From: Littorina saxatilis
Taxonomy: Eukaryota; Mollusca; Gastropoda; Littorinimorpha; Littorinidae
NCBI RefSeq assembly: GCF_037325665.1
Contig: NC_090255.1
Location: forward strand, 30,313,675-30,377,674
DNA length: 64,000 bases
Direction of reading: 5' to 3'
This document shows, piece after piece, positions 43,801-46,903 of the stretch. Both the position numbers and the translations under genes were made by a program. Numbering within the stretch: the stretch's first letter is position 1; every line of letters begins with the position of its first letter. The notes under the pieces were generated by a model. It searched no databases. It was not told the DNA's origin and worked only from the letters and a program-made list of their open reading frames with translations.

Positions 43801-45374
43801 AGAGATAGGTGAGAGTGTATTTTTCACGTGGCTATAAATTGATTCGACCTTTTCACTTTGACAGTAAGAACAACTTACGGGTGCAAGGGAAGCGTTGTGG
43901 ACAGCGCAGTGACATTCTAAAAATAGTAACTTAGAAACGGGAATATGGATTGAAGCCACACGAAGGAAGGGAGATAAACGCAAAACACTGGAGAAGATAA
44001 GGAAGAGTTACTTGTAATGGTGAAATGAACACAAAAACCAAAATCGGTTCAGCGCTGCGCGCTGAGAGCACATGTTGAAATATCTCATCGATGATATTGT
44101 GTCCGGGACGTAATCTGTTATTTGCTGTTCTATTTCTCTCTTGTGATCAACATGACAAGCCCTGTGTGTTTGAGTGTGTGTGCTCGTGCTCTCAACTAAA
44201 ACAGAAGTCAAACTAGCAATCGTTAAAAACACAGTTAGTCCGACCAGCACTGCTATGTTCAGGCTATGCTCATGTGAAGTTACAGGCGTGCTCGGTACAC
44301 ACGCCCTTATCGGTACATCATTGACTACGATTGTTCTCTGGAAAAGCTGTTTAATGCATTTTGCGACTATTTCTAGCTCTTCTGCGGCGCAGTAGGCCAT
44401 ATAGACGATGAAGGTGTCCATAATATCAGGAGATGGGTGTGTAACCACTAGGTATTTAGTCAAATCCGTGTAAGAGGCTTTCAATTGACAGGGACAACCA
44501 AGCCACCATTATGTACCGACTTGACATAGATCAACAGACGTGCCTTTAGTTTAGAATAAGGTATGTGCAGAGACCTGTGCCTCATCTGAACACACAACTA
44601 AAGCTTGATGTTTCCGTCACACTTTGTCTTTTAGATCTTCATGGGATATACAGGTTACAACACTCGTGATTTTTTATATGGCTTGTATTTCAGTCAAGAC
44701 CCAGCGGGAATAACGCCAGAGGCTCGTGAGTCCCTTGATATTCATCCGCTGGGTCTTGACTGAAATACAAGCCATATAAAAAACCACTCGTGTTGTAACC
44801 TCATATATTATTTATCATTACCTGTAGATGCAGCACCTGTAGACATAAACCTGCACGAAGCAGGCATACCTGATCTGGAAGAATGATGAAACAGCCTTGA
44901 CACAAACTTCATTTCTTTCCCCACTTGTCTTGAATGCTGAAGAAACACCGGCACAATCTTCTTGGCTTCCTGTGCACCTGATAAACACGCTCTTGTCAGC
45001 TGATGATGTACATTGGCTGAAACTGAAGGGCCCAGCTCTCCGCAAATCGAAGCACCTGTTCCTTTTTGGATGATCCTATGTCTTGCACCTGGAATCAAAT
45101 CTCTCGCTGTCAGTTTGTCCAAACTTGATTTGACACTTACACATGAAGACGGTCTGCTATGCTGGCTTTGGTGAATGAAGACATTTGTCCTCAAGAGTCT
45201 GAAGGTTTCAGAAGAAAAGTTTCTAGCTGCCTTGGACATCGGTAGATTGTTACCGCTAGATGGAAGCAAACAGTGCTGATATGCAAGCGGGGTTAGTCTC
45301 CGATGACCAGAAAAACCTGGATGTTGATAACATCTTGTGTAAAGAGTGTGGATGTTCTTCGGATGTCTCAACAT
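7101..45374 (-). CDS. Bifunctional pseudouridine-5'-phosphate glycosidase / PfkB kinase (3' end outside window)
   Basis: Fifteen exons on the minus strand (5' to 3'): 45374-44822, 41296-41188, 38706-38621, 36621-36530, 35854-35743, 34303-34197, 33441-33315, 32065-31945, 31680-31595, 31134-30974, 20712-20641, 18871-18710, 10558-10430, 8732-8618, 7235-7101. They give about 722 residues with one continuous phase. Residues about 185-495 match PsuG, which cleaves pseudouridine 5'-phosphate to uracil and ribose 5-phosphate (family knowledge). Motifs seen are [55 protein letters not shown] and NIALIENNA, holding the conserved Glu, Lys, Asp, Lys and Asn. A Ser/Pro linker leads to a PfkB kinase ([25 protein letters not shown]) that would phosphorylate pseudouridine. 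The C-terminal kinase exons with the GAGD motif are not visible. The basic start ([18 protein letters not shown]) suggests mitochondrial import (inference). Introns are packed with mobile elements. Confidence 0.9.
7413..7835 (+). mobile_element. SINE family 3: tRNA head, (AGTC)n tail
   Basis: Head gtagctcagttggtagcgca with B box gggttcgatcccc. The 3' end is gaggacgttaaaccctaat followed by AGTC repeats. Target duplications caatgcaggaca lie at 7401-7412 and 7836-7847. Confidence 0.9.
7856..8424. mobile_element. pogo-like MITE with a nested SINE
   Basis: Ends acagtggaacctccttta and gtgttccactgt are inverted. The SINE at 8027-8405 lies inside it, flanked by the duplicated target aaaaggtgtgtt (about 8015-8026 and 8406-8417). 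Confidence 0.8.
8027..8405 (+). mobile_element. SINE family 4: tRNA head, (GAA)n tail
   Basis: Head gatgtagctcagtcggtagc, middle caagaccaagtgcgcacg, then ggtgggttatagaaacacg and tggctgcctaaatggcgggg. The hairpin-like cactcgtgcaaaaaacacga precedes a GAA tail. It is the commonest repeat here; other copies lie at 17123, 22088, 34424 and 36938. Confidence 0.92.
8618..8732 (-). CDS. Exon N: PfkB kinase, [13 protein letters not shown]
   Basis: Codes [20 protein letters not shown] then [18 protein letters not shown]. The VDGN block is typical of this kinase subfamily. Acceptor cttctag/ATTTCT and donor GTTCCAG/GTGAGA. Confidence 0.9.
8977..9140. repeat. Foldback (long palindrome) element, copy 1
   Basis: aggttacaacacgagtgatt is mirrored at the far end, and ttgtatttcagtcaagaccc is mirrored by its complement. 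Nearly the whole 164 bp can form one hairpin. A second copy lies at 44652-44801. Confidence 0.85.
9141..9690 (+). repeat. Repeat of unknown family, linked to the foldback
   Basis: About 550 bp from cccatgaagatctaaaagac to aacagagtacgtcc is repeated in inverse orientation at 44108-44651, each time next to the foldback. It holds an open frame of about 115 codons (9303-9650). The two copies differ mostly at amino-acid-changing positions, so I do not call it a gene. Confidence 0.6.
9691..10429. other. Intron, nothing recognised
   Basis: AT-rich intronic sequence between exons M and N. I see no further exon or repeat. Confidence 0.5.
10430..10558 (-). CDS. Exon M: PfkB kinase middle
   Basis: Codes [20 protein letters not shown] then [20 protein letters not shown], the lid and beta-sheet region (TYC..L...G...FGIGDMD) of pseudouridine kinases. 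Acceptor actgtttcag/GACTTG and donor GACATG/GTCAGC. The 8.2-kb intron between exons L and M holds the older DIRS-like fossil. Confidence 0.9.
11019..11404 (+). mobile_element. SINE family 5: second tRNA head on the family-4 body
   Basis: Head gtggtaagacgtcggcctct with B box gagttcgaatcccgg, then ggagatttttccgatctccc. From caagaccaagtgcgcacg on it is the family-4 body with a GAA tail. Target duplications gatcttacac lie at 11009-11018 and 11405-11414. Confidence 0.9.
11558..11631 (-). mobile_element. 3' part of a SINE split by the DIRS-like fossil
   Basis: tcttcttctttgttcatggg to ttgtacgtgtat is the family-4/5 3' end. The rest of the same SINE resumes at 16755 with gaccgtttttaccccgcc, directly across the DIRS-like insertion. 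Confidence 0.85.
11632..16754 (-). mobile_element. DIRS-like tyrosine-recombinase retrotransposon (broken fossil)
   Basis: About 5.1 kb. It has identical inverted terminal repeats of roughly 170 bp (for example caactcacataaatggcatt on the left and its complement on the right). An internal complementary region near 11905-12010 joins the complements of both ends (aaattttcgattcaatcac), the hallmark of DIRS circles. Parts on the minus strand are an open Gag-like frame (16359-14095, rich in Ser/Gly/Ala), an RT/RNase H region and a tyrosine recombinase region. The pol half is broken, with several breaks. Matching terminal repeats suggest fairly recent movement despite that. It sits in an intron of the pseudouridine gene. 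Confidence 0.85.
14095..16359 (-). CDS. Gag-like frame of the DIRS-like fossil
   Basis: About 750 codons, starting near [11 protein letters not shown]. It has a Ser/Lys-rich beginning, a long low-complexity Gly/Ser/Ala/Pro middle, and a conserved block ([20 protein letters not shown]) with a counterpart in the second DIRS-like element ([20 protein letters not shown]). The end is Arg/Gly-rich. It has no host function. Confidence 0.7.
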   Translation of the reverse strand: MQMADKNSKSKGKLVSLLSSPGKEKDKDKSKSKSKTRASVTSSQATSLILVTDPVTKKTERVSLDSTSPSPVFPTQERSTSPLSRSQTPRSSESVSREEVLAMFATLKHDLVALHSAERPVAPLPPGVGGVASLSRLRPSATITSADLGPDFSGSVADSPALSGGFAALAPPGSSASALGGVCGSPHLFGGSHLPAGPGYAFASPGSQTAPPRQYTVHHVAGALGSGEARQPAPLGSVSAVPASGGQAAASCLSSSGLQDSVGGHRPVALGPAAAVPGSSSQGVGSSGCPSGLPVGPARGLSSSTSGCAVAGTSGGGQRASGSGGSVPAIPSLVTHRLPAPTSGSAAAVPVVGGAVGGQFAALPSIVQPTLATSASVDGWVSGLPDPPSDGDQEGFGEEQEGDEDCSESVTPLRIPNKLGPTLELAAEITSRYFPEGVSADSTVVAPPPSALADFAGAGDTKAKFRFVESPSVPFVMAQLLADANTPYPLLAAHGEAPPSAQPWLTSAQAGGGLPANSRRSRLPSRPHSLLSSFSLPTAPLPVTPELARLRQDGYSRDRTSVCTEQSLLGLEESGRSSLELTSLAETLIRSLTRAIASSIEPFRFRDDAIETDAAMLLAALAKVTDSQMTLAARLYSQVVFWRREAFLNGSRLTDKATIDSLRVSPFSEGALLGSRSLDALRQQTEETRDQHVVQLTELALKQHSNKPRSSASAPDSSSGQQSSRAGRGGSRSRPYQRKPSFGKRGSGRKPNPQ
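16755..17060 (-). mobile_element. 5' part of the SINE split by the DIRS-like fossil
   Basis: Continues the family-5 SINE of 11558-11631: gaccgtttttaccccgcc through the second-type tRNA head (complement of cgacgtcttaccaccacacc). Confidence 0.88.
17123..17506 (+). mobile_element. SINE family 4, full copy
   Basis: Complete tRNA head, body and GAA tail. Target duplications tgcagttgtg lie just before 17123 and at 17507-17516. Confidence 0.92.
17520..18709. other. Intron with simple repeats
   Basis: AT-rich intronic sequence with short ATTG runs (17935-17960) and a TGTAT repeat (18013-18040). No gene seen. Confidence 0.5.
18710..18871 (-). CDS. Exon L: PfkB signature, [17 protein letters not shown]
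   Basis: Codes [20 protein letters not shown], then VADCMSRLG and [17 protein letters not shown]. This is the substrate-binding PfkB signature as seen in pseudouridine kinases. Acceptor tttttttcag/ATGTAT and donor CATATG/GTAATG. Confidence 0.93.
19024..19391 (-). mobile_element. SINE family 2, copy 2
   Basis: Same sequence as 6116-6480: tttctttatttggtgtttaa to ccctaacccgcggggggt, read on the minus strand. Confidence 0.85.
19664..20600. mobile_element. TIR element (GTGACCCTCCACCAC ends) with Helitron-like filling
   Basis: Ends gtgaccctccaccacg and cgtggtggagggtcac are inverted, as are the following gaatgagtcgcatgtcacc and its complement. The interior holds two direct copies (19704-19975 and 20128-20390) of text resembling the Helitron copies near 43 kb (gatgggactcg, ttcgtgctgttcccattc). 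A short deletion form lies at 32124-32269. Confidence 0.75.
20641..20712 (-). CDS. Exon K: first strand of the PfkB kinase
   Basis: Codes [20 protein letters not shown] and VTGM, the Rossmann-like start of a PfkB sugar kinase. Acceptor cttcttcacag/GTGGTG and donor GGAATG/GTGTAC. About 10 kb of intron, including a DIRS-like element, separates it from exon J. Confidence 0.88.
20713..22075. other. Intron with a retroposon tail fragment
   Basis: AT-rich intron. 20840-20930 (aataataataataaagtgta, attgcgcctatccc) looks like a reversed retroposon tail. Otherwise I see nothing. Confidence 0.45.
22088..22430 (+). mobile_element. SINE family 4, (CAAA)n-tailed variant
   Basis: Head gatgtagctcagtcggtagc. 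The body ends in gtgggagtttcaccccatga with an AACA-type tail instead of GAA. Target duplications actgctaggctca lie at about 22075-22087 and 22431-22443. Confidence 0.9.
22485..22516. repeat. Poly-C tract
   Basis: A nearly pure C run after cccccgccccctcaa. A simple sequence with no function seen. Confidence 0.9.
22978..24110 (-). CDS. DIRS-like element: tyrosine recombinase region
   Basis: The C-terminal part of a long frame. [20 protein letters not shown] begins the core-binding part, then [15 protein letters not shown] (first Arg), [16 protein letters not shown] (H-x-x-R) and [15 protein letters not shown] (Tyr region). It replaces the integrase used by LTR elements. Confidence 0.85.
24009..25943 (-). 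CDS. DIRS-like element: reverse transcriptase and RNase H
   Basis: About 644 codons. RT blocks seen include [35 protein letters not shown] and the YLDD catalytic motif. RNase H follows with [19 protein letters not shown] and LHTDNMS. It overlaps the recombinase frame. Confidence 0.88.
   Translation of the reverse strand: MAPALVVAGGPSRALSSWLQLVASKWVTGIVCSGFRLLWSGQKAPLVRIIPPCRAPKDLVARNAVQEEVSALLLKGAIEEVLDARSPGFYGRLFVVPKASGAWRPVLDLSPLNKFLRVIKFTMETPTSVREALRPGDWATSIDLTDAYFHVLIHVADRKWLRFPWGGKAYQFRALPFGLSLAPWIFTIVVRQLCALVRQEGIRLRAYLDDWLILHQNRGLCEAHTHRVLSRAAQLGFSVNLTKSELEPSQTFTYLGMEFDTLRWSVRPSQRRIDKLQGLIRSLYGENHASARVLTSVLGQMESMASLIPLGRVHKRPFQASLQSRWDQTSQDWSAPIALGSWFQQTTGVWLLPDLFRGVPIVRPPPERELFTDASLTGWGAHLDEHMVSGVWDCSQASLHINVLELEAVSLALLAFKPFLEGSHVRLHTDNMSVASYVNKQGGTRSHSLSDIACRILKWCHAQHILLSAVYLKGSLNVLADTLSRGDRIVHSEWTLTHQSLQRLWSQIDKPKIDLFATRFSARLPLFVSPFPDPLAWKVNALEVDWSDLPAYAFPPFCLLGKVLRKVDLEKPALVLVAPLWPSQHWFPDLLRLAVRPPIPLALKRGDLVQPRSGVQHENPQILALHAWILSEALCVGQGPLPLL
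25968..27851 (-). CDS. DIRS-like element: Gag-like frame
   Basis: About 627 codons from [15 protein letters not shown]; the ATG at 27851 is preferred over one slightly upstream. Ser/Lys-rich start, central conserved block with [20 protein letters not shown], and an Arg/Gly-rich end ([14 protein letters not shown]). It is presumed to form particles for the element. Confidence 0.75.
   Translation of the reverse strand: MAEAALVDSVNRKPSSRQVPDDSPPKRSSKREKGAGKSASVSSDSTSVKSPVLADVSLTSGQACLRSGKSGGSRKRTSSSASASASTSDGCPGLAPAEVASLLLTLSAQVSTLASELSSTREELRALPSGVSDVLSLAQVRQSPAVPASTSALPSATVTRADVHASQDGSTKLVSLLCGTPVQGMSTPLAGVRAQGALSGVGSRESSHEQRKDERLRTSLYENIGDRFSPLPPGGQEVVGSADDKLSDVLPPGSELDLESECRAEDGDASVVEDSQLNLPVKLSAAVALAAETAFRYFPEGVVKDKAQLHPPRSAFDDFRSAQEQRPRYRFRESSTIAYEMANVLCGKRKPAVPLLVQHGEAPEDVVSWLAQPGARAASGVPKFKLTPYPVNLIDSFALPSGALPVTPELAALREDGYNRDRVVPCTDGSLTAVEEVGRSLLELTSVSESLQRSLSRSIATSLDPFEFRFDASPTDVSTLLATLGKVTREQVTLSARLYTHAVLSRRSAFLTGSRFRDTATVERLKVSPFAEGSLLGQASFDALQKETQDARDVAIARLASQGFQKPQGKSQTQAFSSAKPQTSSSGGGKAQKQSFSSRGRGRGAPYPKRGQSFGGSRGSGRKPHPQ
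28638..29049 (-). mobile_element. SINE family 2, copy 3 (longest head)
   Basis: Matches copies 1 and 2. It has a short internal duplication (gggagatgggatag twice) and extra head sequence (agtcccatattggttgggac on the minus strand) that the other two lack. Confidence 0.85.
29105..29412 (+). mobile_element. SINE family 6 fragment (3' part)
   Basis: cttcgtgtacactacattgg through cacggcataaatagatccct to gatataagactccat and an ATAATA tail. The tRNA head is absent; a fuller inverse copy lies at 33610-34070. Confidence 0.8.
29679..30007. repeat. Minisatellite, seven 47-bp units
   Basis: Seven nearly identical direct units starting atcacagggaaaacaaccac, with no spacer sequence between them. It lies in an intron. 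Confidence 0.95.
30293..30912 (+). mobile_element. hAT-like remnant with a zinc-finger frame
   Basis: Ends ataggtgtcaacctat and ataggttgacacctat are inverted. The flanking 8-mers tcacaaac and gcacaaat resemble an 8-bp hAT target duplication with edge changes. Inside, 30589-30840 codes 83 residues ([16 protein letters not shown]) with a BED-like finger: [15 protein letters not shown], then H-x5-H at the end. No transposase core remains. Confidence 0.75.
30974..31134 (-). CDS. Exon J: PsuG C-terminus and interdomain linker
   Basis: Codes [20 protein letters not shown], the PsuG C-terminal helix with the conserved Asn, then a Ser/Pro/Lys-rich linker of about 30 residues to the kinase. Acceptor ataccacag/ATATTG and donor AAACCA/GTAAGT. 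Glycosidase exons A-J total 1554 coding bases. Confidence 0.9.
31205..31518 (-). mobile_element. SINE family 7: third tRNA head, copy 1
   Basis: On the minus strand: ccttgtagctcagtgggtag, B box gggttcgaatccggg, later gcaggtggctgattacacct and a tail near attactttattgtccc. Partner copy at 32350-32646. Confidence 0.85.
31595..31680 (-). CDS. Exon I: Psu[13 protein letters not shown] motif
   Basis: Codes [20 protein letters not shown] then ITEGASLGA. Acceptor ttgtcttcag/GAGGTT and donor GAGCCA/GTATCC. The phase-1 A joins exon J to give the conserved Asn of NIAL. Confidence 0.9.
31945..32065 (-). CDS. Exon H: Psu[15 protein letters not shown] motif
   Basis: Codes [20 protein letters not shown], then a helical stretch ending in HKAVKAAK. 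Acceptor gacttgcag/ACGCCA and donor GCCAA/GTAAGC. Confidence 0.92.
32124..32269. mobile_element. Short MITE with GTGACCCTCCACCAC ends
   Basis: A 146-bp element whose ends and inner text (tttttatgctctacccagtg) match the large element at 19664-20600 with the middle missing. Confidence 0.85.
32350..32646 (+). mobile_element. SINE family 7, copy 2
   Basis: Head ccctgtagctcaattggtag, B box ggttcgaattcggg, body ggcacgtaaaagaccttgg, tail aatggaacaataaagtaatg. Confidence 0.88.
32670..33205. repeat. Repeat with AGTCACTTT ends and a GGCC-rich palindrome
   Basis: gagtcactttcgcag at the left and gagtcactttttctcaagtg at the right bracket a sequence with two copies of gagcccg-tcgc/act-tatagtttccgagaaaa (about 32775 and 33073) and a ggccggccggccggcc run. 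Probably a degraded non-autonomous element of unknown family. Confidence 0.4.
33206..33268 (+). mobile_element. SINE 3' tail fragment
   Basis: gtgcaaaaacattagtgaac, ggagtttcagccaatgaacg and a short GAA tail, from the family-4 type 3' end. Confidence 0.7.
33315..33441 (-). CDS. Exon G: PsuG, ETEGV and [10 protein letters not shown] blocks
   Basis: Codes [20 protein letters not shown] then [20 protein letters not shown]. Acceptor tattccaag/GAAACA. The donor is ambiguous. ATTATTG/GTCTGT fits the family length and phase. A GT further on (GAATTAG/GTACAG) keeps the same phase but would add about a dozen residues the family lacks. Confidence 0.85.
33610..34070 (-). mobile_element. SINE family 6, full copy with Ser/Leu-like tRNA head
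   Basis: On the minus strand it starts ctgggtggccgagtggtaac, has B box gagttcgaccctgg, then the body shared with 29105-29412 (ggcctattattccaagtcac on plus) and ends near gatataagact. Confidence 0.88.
34080..34138. repeat. (GT)n microsatellite
   Basis: An uninterrupted GT run of about 58 bases in the intron just downstream of exon F on the minus strand. Confidence 0.95.
34197..34303 (-). CDS. Exon F: PsuG, DVSADL and [16 protein letters not shown]
   Basis: Codes [19 protein letters not shown] then [16 protein letters not shown], holding the conserved Asp and the catalytic Lys expected in PsuG. Acceptor ttgtttcag/CTCTAG and donor TACCTG/GTGAGA. Confidence 0.93.
34424..34769 (-). mobile_element. 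SINE family 4 with a perfect 25-bp target duplication
   Basis: A full minus-strand copy with a CAAA-type tail. It is flanked by identical tagcaaacttatagtcacag-gggtt at 34399-34423 and 34770-34794. The exact match points to recent insertion. Confidence 0.93.
34795..34965 (+). mobile_element. SINE 3' fragment with a huge (GAA)n tail
   Basis: acggtcataaacataaaaac, gggagtttcagcccatgaac, then about 100 bases of GAA repeats (34865-34962). The tail has expanded far beyond those of other copies. Confidence 0.85.
35055..35508. mobile_element. Foldback-like MITE with internal tandem repeats
   Basis: Ends tactgtactcaccaatacaa and its complement at 35489-35508 are inverted over about 100 bp. Between them are about four direct units of some 80 bp with the text cttatgaaagcttcatcagg. 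No frame resembles a transposase. Confidence 0.85.
35743..35854 (-). CDS. Exon E: Psu[10 protein letters not shown] and [11 protein letters not shown] motifs
   Basis: Codes [19 protein letters not shown] then [18 protein letters not shown]. This is the strongest single PsuG match in the window. Acceptor atttgcag/GGTCTC and donor GAAGAAA/GTATGT. Confidence 0.93.
35903..36065. mobile_element. pogo-like MITE, uninterrupted copy
   Basis: tacagtggaacccccctttc at the left and ggttctactgtg at the right. About 160 bp, the same family as the split copies at 5571 and 7856. Confidence 0.8.
36220..36306. repeat. GT-rich and poly-G simple repeat
   Basis: Alternating gtgtgtgt blocks followed by a G run of about 20. 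Confidence 0.9.
36530..36621 (-). CDS. Exon D: PsuG, KISRRDLP motif
   Basis: Codes [16 protein letters not shown] then [15 protein letters not shown]. The Lys in the K-x-SRRD block is an active-site residue in the family. Acceptor gcgtgcag/GATTGT and donor GCACAG/GTAAAT. Confidence 0.92.
36938..37280 (+). mobile_element. SINE family 4, CAAA-tailed
   Basis: Full head and body. Target duplications aagactttttttc lie at 36925-36937 and 37281-37293. Confidence 0.92.
37303..37436 (-). pseudogene. Decayed partial copy of exon B and its 3' intron
   Basis: The stretch matches 41100-41235: intron text beginning gtggatacagcaca, the donor region, and exon text from 37385 to 37435 (cattgtgaggatgtggcatt). 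Several bases of the conserved block are missing, so the frame is lost. It sits in the intron between exons C and D and is probably a segmental duplication. Confidence 0.8.
37584..37714 (-). mobile_element. SINE family 4, 5'-truncated
   Basis: gttcttcttcttcttctgcg through acttttttcacgagtggaat-type text to cgccgctttcggagg. It lacks the tRNA head. Confidence 0.85.
37970..38243 (+). repeat. (GA)n microsatellite and SINE family 1 tail
   Basis: About 200 bases of GA repeats, then ctgcgcttagaactgtaccc and gcgatataagcctcat with ATTG, the family-1 3' end. The repeat may have grown inside the SINE. Confidence 0.85.
38621..38706 (-). CDS. Exon C: Psu[14 protein letters not shown] motif
   Basis: Codes [19 protein letters not shown] followed by [11 protein letters not shown], the second conserved PsuG block. 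Acceptor tgattgacag/GACAGC and donor GTGTAG/GTGAGT. The phase joins exon B (CA|G) and exon D (G|GA). Confidence 0.92.
38932..39751. mobile_element. ACAAGTCGCGTAAGGCG element, copy 1
   Basis: About 820 bp, from acaagtcgcgtaaggcgaaa to cttgactaaatgt. atttagtcaag near the start is inverted as cttgactaaat at the end. No coding capacity; a non-autonomous element of unknown superfamily. Confidence 0.75.
39753..40608. mobile_element. ACAAGTCGCGTAAGGCG element, copy 2, head to tail with copy 1
   Basis: Same layout as copy 1 with many substitutions and a longer (AC)n near its end. It begins within two bases of the end of copy 1. Confidence 0.75.
40610..40900. repeat. (GA)n and (GT)n microsatellites
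   Basis: About 100 bases of GA followed by about 68 bases of GT (40744-40811), then a G-rich and GA stretch. Confidence 0.95.
41188..41296 (-). CDS. Exon B: PsuG start, [12 protein letters not shown] motif
   Basis: Codes [15 protein letters not shown], then [16 protein letters not shown] and HPHNE. This is the conserved opening of PsuG with its catalytic Glu in ALEST. Acceptor atgattcag/AACTGC and donor GAGCA/GTAAGT are clear. A decayed copy of its 3' part lies at 37385-37435. Confidence 0.92.
41453..42302 (+). mobile_element. pogo/Tigger deletion derivative
   Basis: Ends agtgaagtccggctgtagtg and tcactacatctggacttcact are inverted and next to TA. Near the left, ATGGCGAGCAAAAGCC codes [20 protein letters not shown], like the start of Tigger-type transposases with their CENP-B-like domain. 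The frame then runs into simple repeats. Near-identical 48-bp units (tagtgataaaacctacaaaa) repeat at 42070-42230. Confidence 0.75.
42305..43404 (+). mobile_element. Non-autonomous Helitron, copy 1
   Basis: Starts TCTATATATATATACGACTT after an A. Ends with the GC-rich hairpin cccggcgaagcggg, then tattcattCTAG followed by T. These are Helitron end rules (5' TC, 3' hairpin plus CTAG, between A and T). An internal segment (about 42385-42510) recurs at 42595-42715. There is no Rep/helicase gene. Confidence 0.85.
43417..44107 (-). mobile_element. Non-autonomous Helitron, copy 3, 5'-truncated
   Basis: Its CTAG 3' end (43417-43420) lies 12 bp from that of copy 1, tail to tail. The body matches copies 1 and 2 up to ggacacaatatc. 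At 44108 it passes abruptly into the repeat shared with 9141-9690. Confidence 0.8.
44108..44651 (-). repeat. Repeat of unknown family, copy 2
   Basis: Inverse copy of 9141-9690, joined to the foldback on one side and to the Helitron on the other. Confidence 0.6.
44652..44801. repeat. Foldback element, copy 2
   Basis: aggttacaacactcgtgatt to aaccactcgtgttgtaacct, a nearly full-length palindrome of 150 bp beside the donor of exon A. Confidence 0.85.
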
Positions 45375-45439
45375 CTTCTTTCCTGGCTGCTGGTTGGATG
45401 AGTGTGTTGAACAGATTAGATATTGCTTGCACAGATGAC
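44822..45439 (-). CDS. Exon A: start codon and N-terminal extension
   Basis: The acceptor (gattgttacag) lies just above 45439, so at least one non-coding exon precedes it. The first in-frame ATG is at 45374-45372 and the donor is ctacag/GTAATG. It codes about 184 residues rich in Ser, Arg and His with few acidic residues near the start. I recognise no domain; it precedes the PsuG domain and may include a mitochondrial presequence. It ends in phase 1, which fits exon B. Confidence 0.75.
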
Positions 45440-45521
45440 CTGTAACAATCAAAGGATTCCGTTTTATTCTAAAATTGGAACACTGAATGAGTGAATATAT
45501 ATAACAGCTAGGGTAGTAGTT

Positions 45522-45806
45522 AGGCCAAAAAAAAAAATAGGTGTGGTTACGGTAACATAGCCAAAAAAAATAGGGTAGGAAGGTAGGCAATCTTTTTTTT
45601 TTTTCAACTTTTTTTTCTAATGTGTACAAATTAAACCTACTTGACAGGGAAATAAGTGTGCGACTCGAGCGATTTCGTTTTCATTGCGTTTTCTGCACTT
45701 TTTTTTGGTTTTTTTGTTTGACAAATGTAATAAAAAGTTATAGGGTCGGCCCCTAAAAATAGGGTAGGTCGGGTTACCGTAACCACACCTATTTTTTTTT
45801 AGGCCT
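45522..45806. mobile_element. MITE with aggcc-poly(A) ends
   Basis: Left aggccaaaaaaaaaaatagg with tgtggttacggtaac, right gttaccgtaaccacacctat with ttttaggcct. Inner tagggt-tagg motifs are also inverted. The outer element at 58371-61720 has related ends. Confidence 0.75.
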
Positions 45807-45872
45807 TAAGTAGTATATAGATAGTTAACTTTTTTCACAAATGCCATAGGCCCTGATGCCAATATATAATAA

Positions 45873-46763
45873 CTAGATGAATACCCGCTTCGCCGGGTAG
45901 CCGGCTTCGCCGGGAAGAAGTACTTAGAGCCGTACGCCGGCTTCGCCGGGTCCGAACAATGGACCCGCCAAGCTTAGGTCCCTCCCAGATTCGTGGAATG
46001 GGAACAGCACAAAAATGATTTAGTGGCCATAATGCCATTCCTGACCATATCGAGTCCCATCCTTGTCGACGAATGTAACCGTGTTAATCACCTTTGGAGG
46101 CGAACTCCACTCAAACAGGATTGAGCAATTTAGCGCTTATCTCTAAGCCCTTTTGAACTGTTATGGCTTCTCAAAGGAAGGCCAGTACATACAAATACAC
46201 AAAAGCCGCCAGACCACATCACAAACAGAACTGAACAATCCACAGGTGTTGCCCACATAGAGAGACACACACACACACACACACAAACACAGAGAAGCCG
46301 TATATATAGAGAGATAGATGACAGTGTATTTTTCACGTGGCTATAAATTGATTCGACCTTTGCACTTTTACAGTGAGGATAATTTACGGGTCCAATTTAC
46401 GTTCTGGACACTGCGGTGACCTTCTAAAAATAGTAACAGAACGCCGGGAATATCCGAAGATGCCGCCCCCTCATACTATAGTGCACCATACGAAGGAAGG
46501 GAGGTAAACGCTGAAAACATGGAGAAGATAAGGAAGAGTTATGGTAGTTGATCCCCCCAAAAAACCAAAATCGGTTTGCGCTGCGCGCTGAGAGCACGTA
46601 TTGAAATATCTCATCGACCAGATTTTGTGCGGGGTGTATCTGAATATGGACACCAAATTTAAAGCAGATCCATCGAGAACTTTGGCCGTGCATGGCGATT
46701 ACACAACACACATACACACACACACAGACAGACAGACAGACACAAGTCGTATATATATATAGA
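45873..46763 (-). mobile_element. Non-autonomous Helitron, copy 2, complete
   Basis: On the minus strand it starts TCTATATATATATACGACTT after A and ends cccggcgaagcgggtattcat-CTAG before T. About 890 bp. It lacks the internal duplication of copy 1. Confidence 0.85.
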
Positions 46764-46903
46764 TAATAGTAATAATAATAATAATGGAACATTTACATAT
46801 AGCGCTTCTCCACAGCTCTGCCAATATATAGAGCGTCCCATCCGGGTTCCTCAATGCCTTGTTTTGGATATGATTTTAAACTTATTTGGGAAATATATCT
46901 TCT

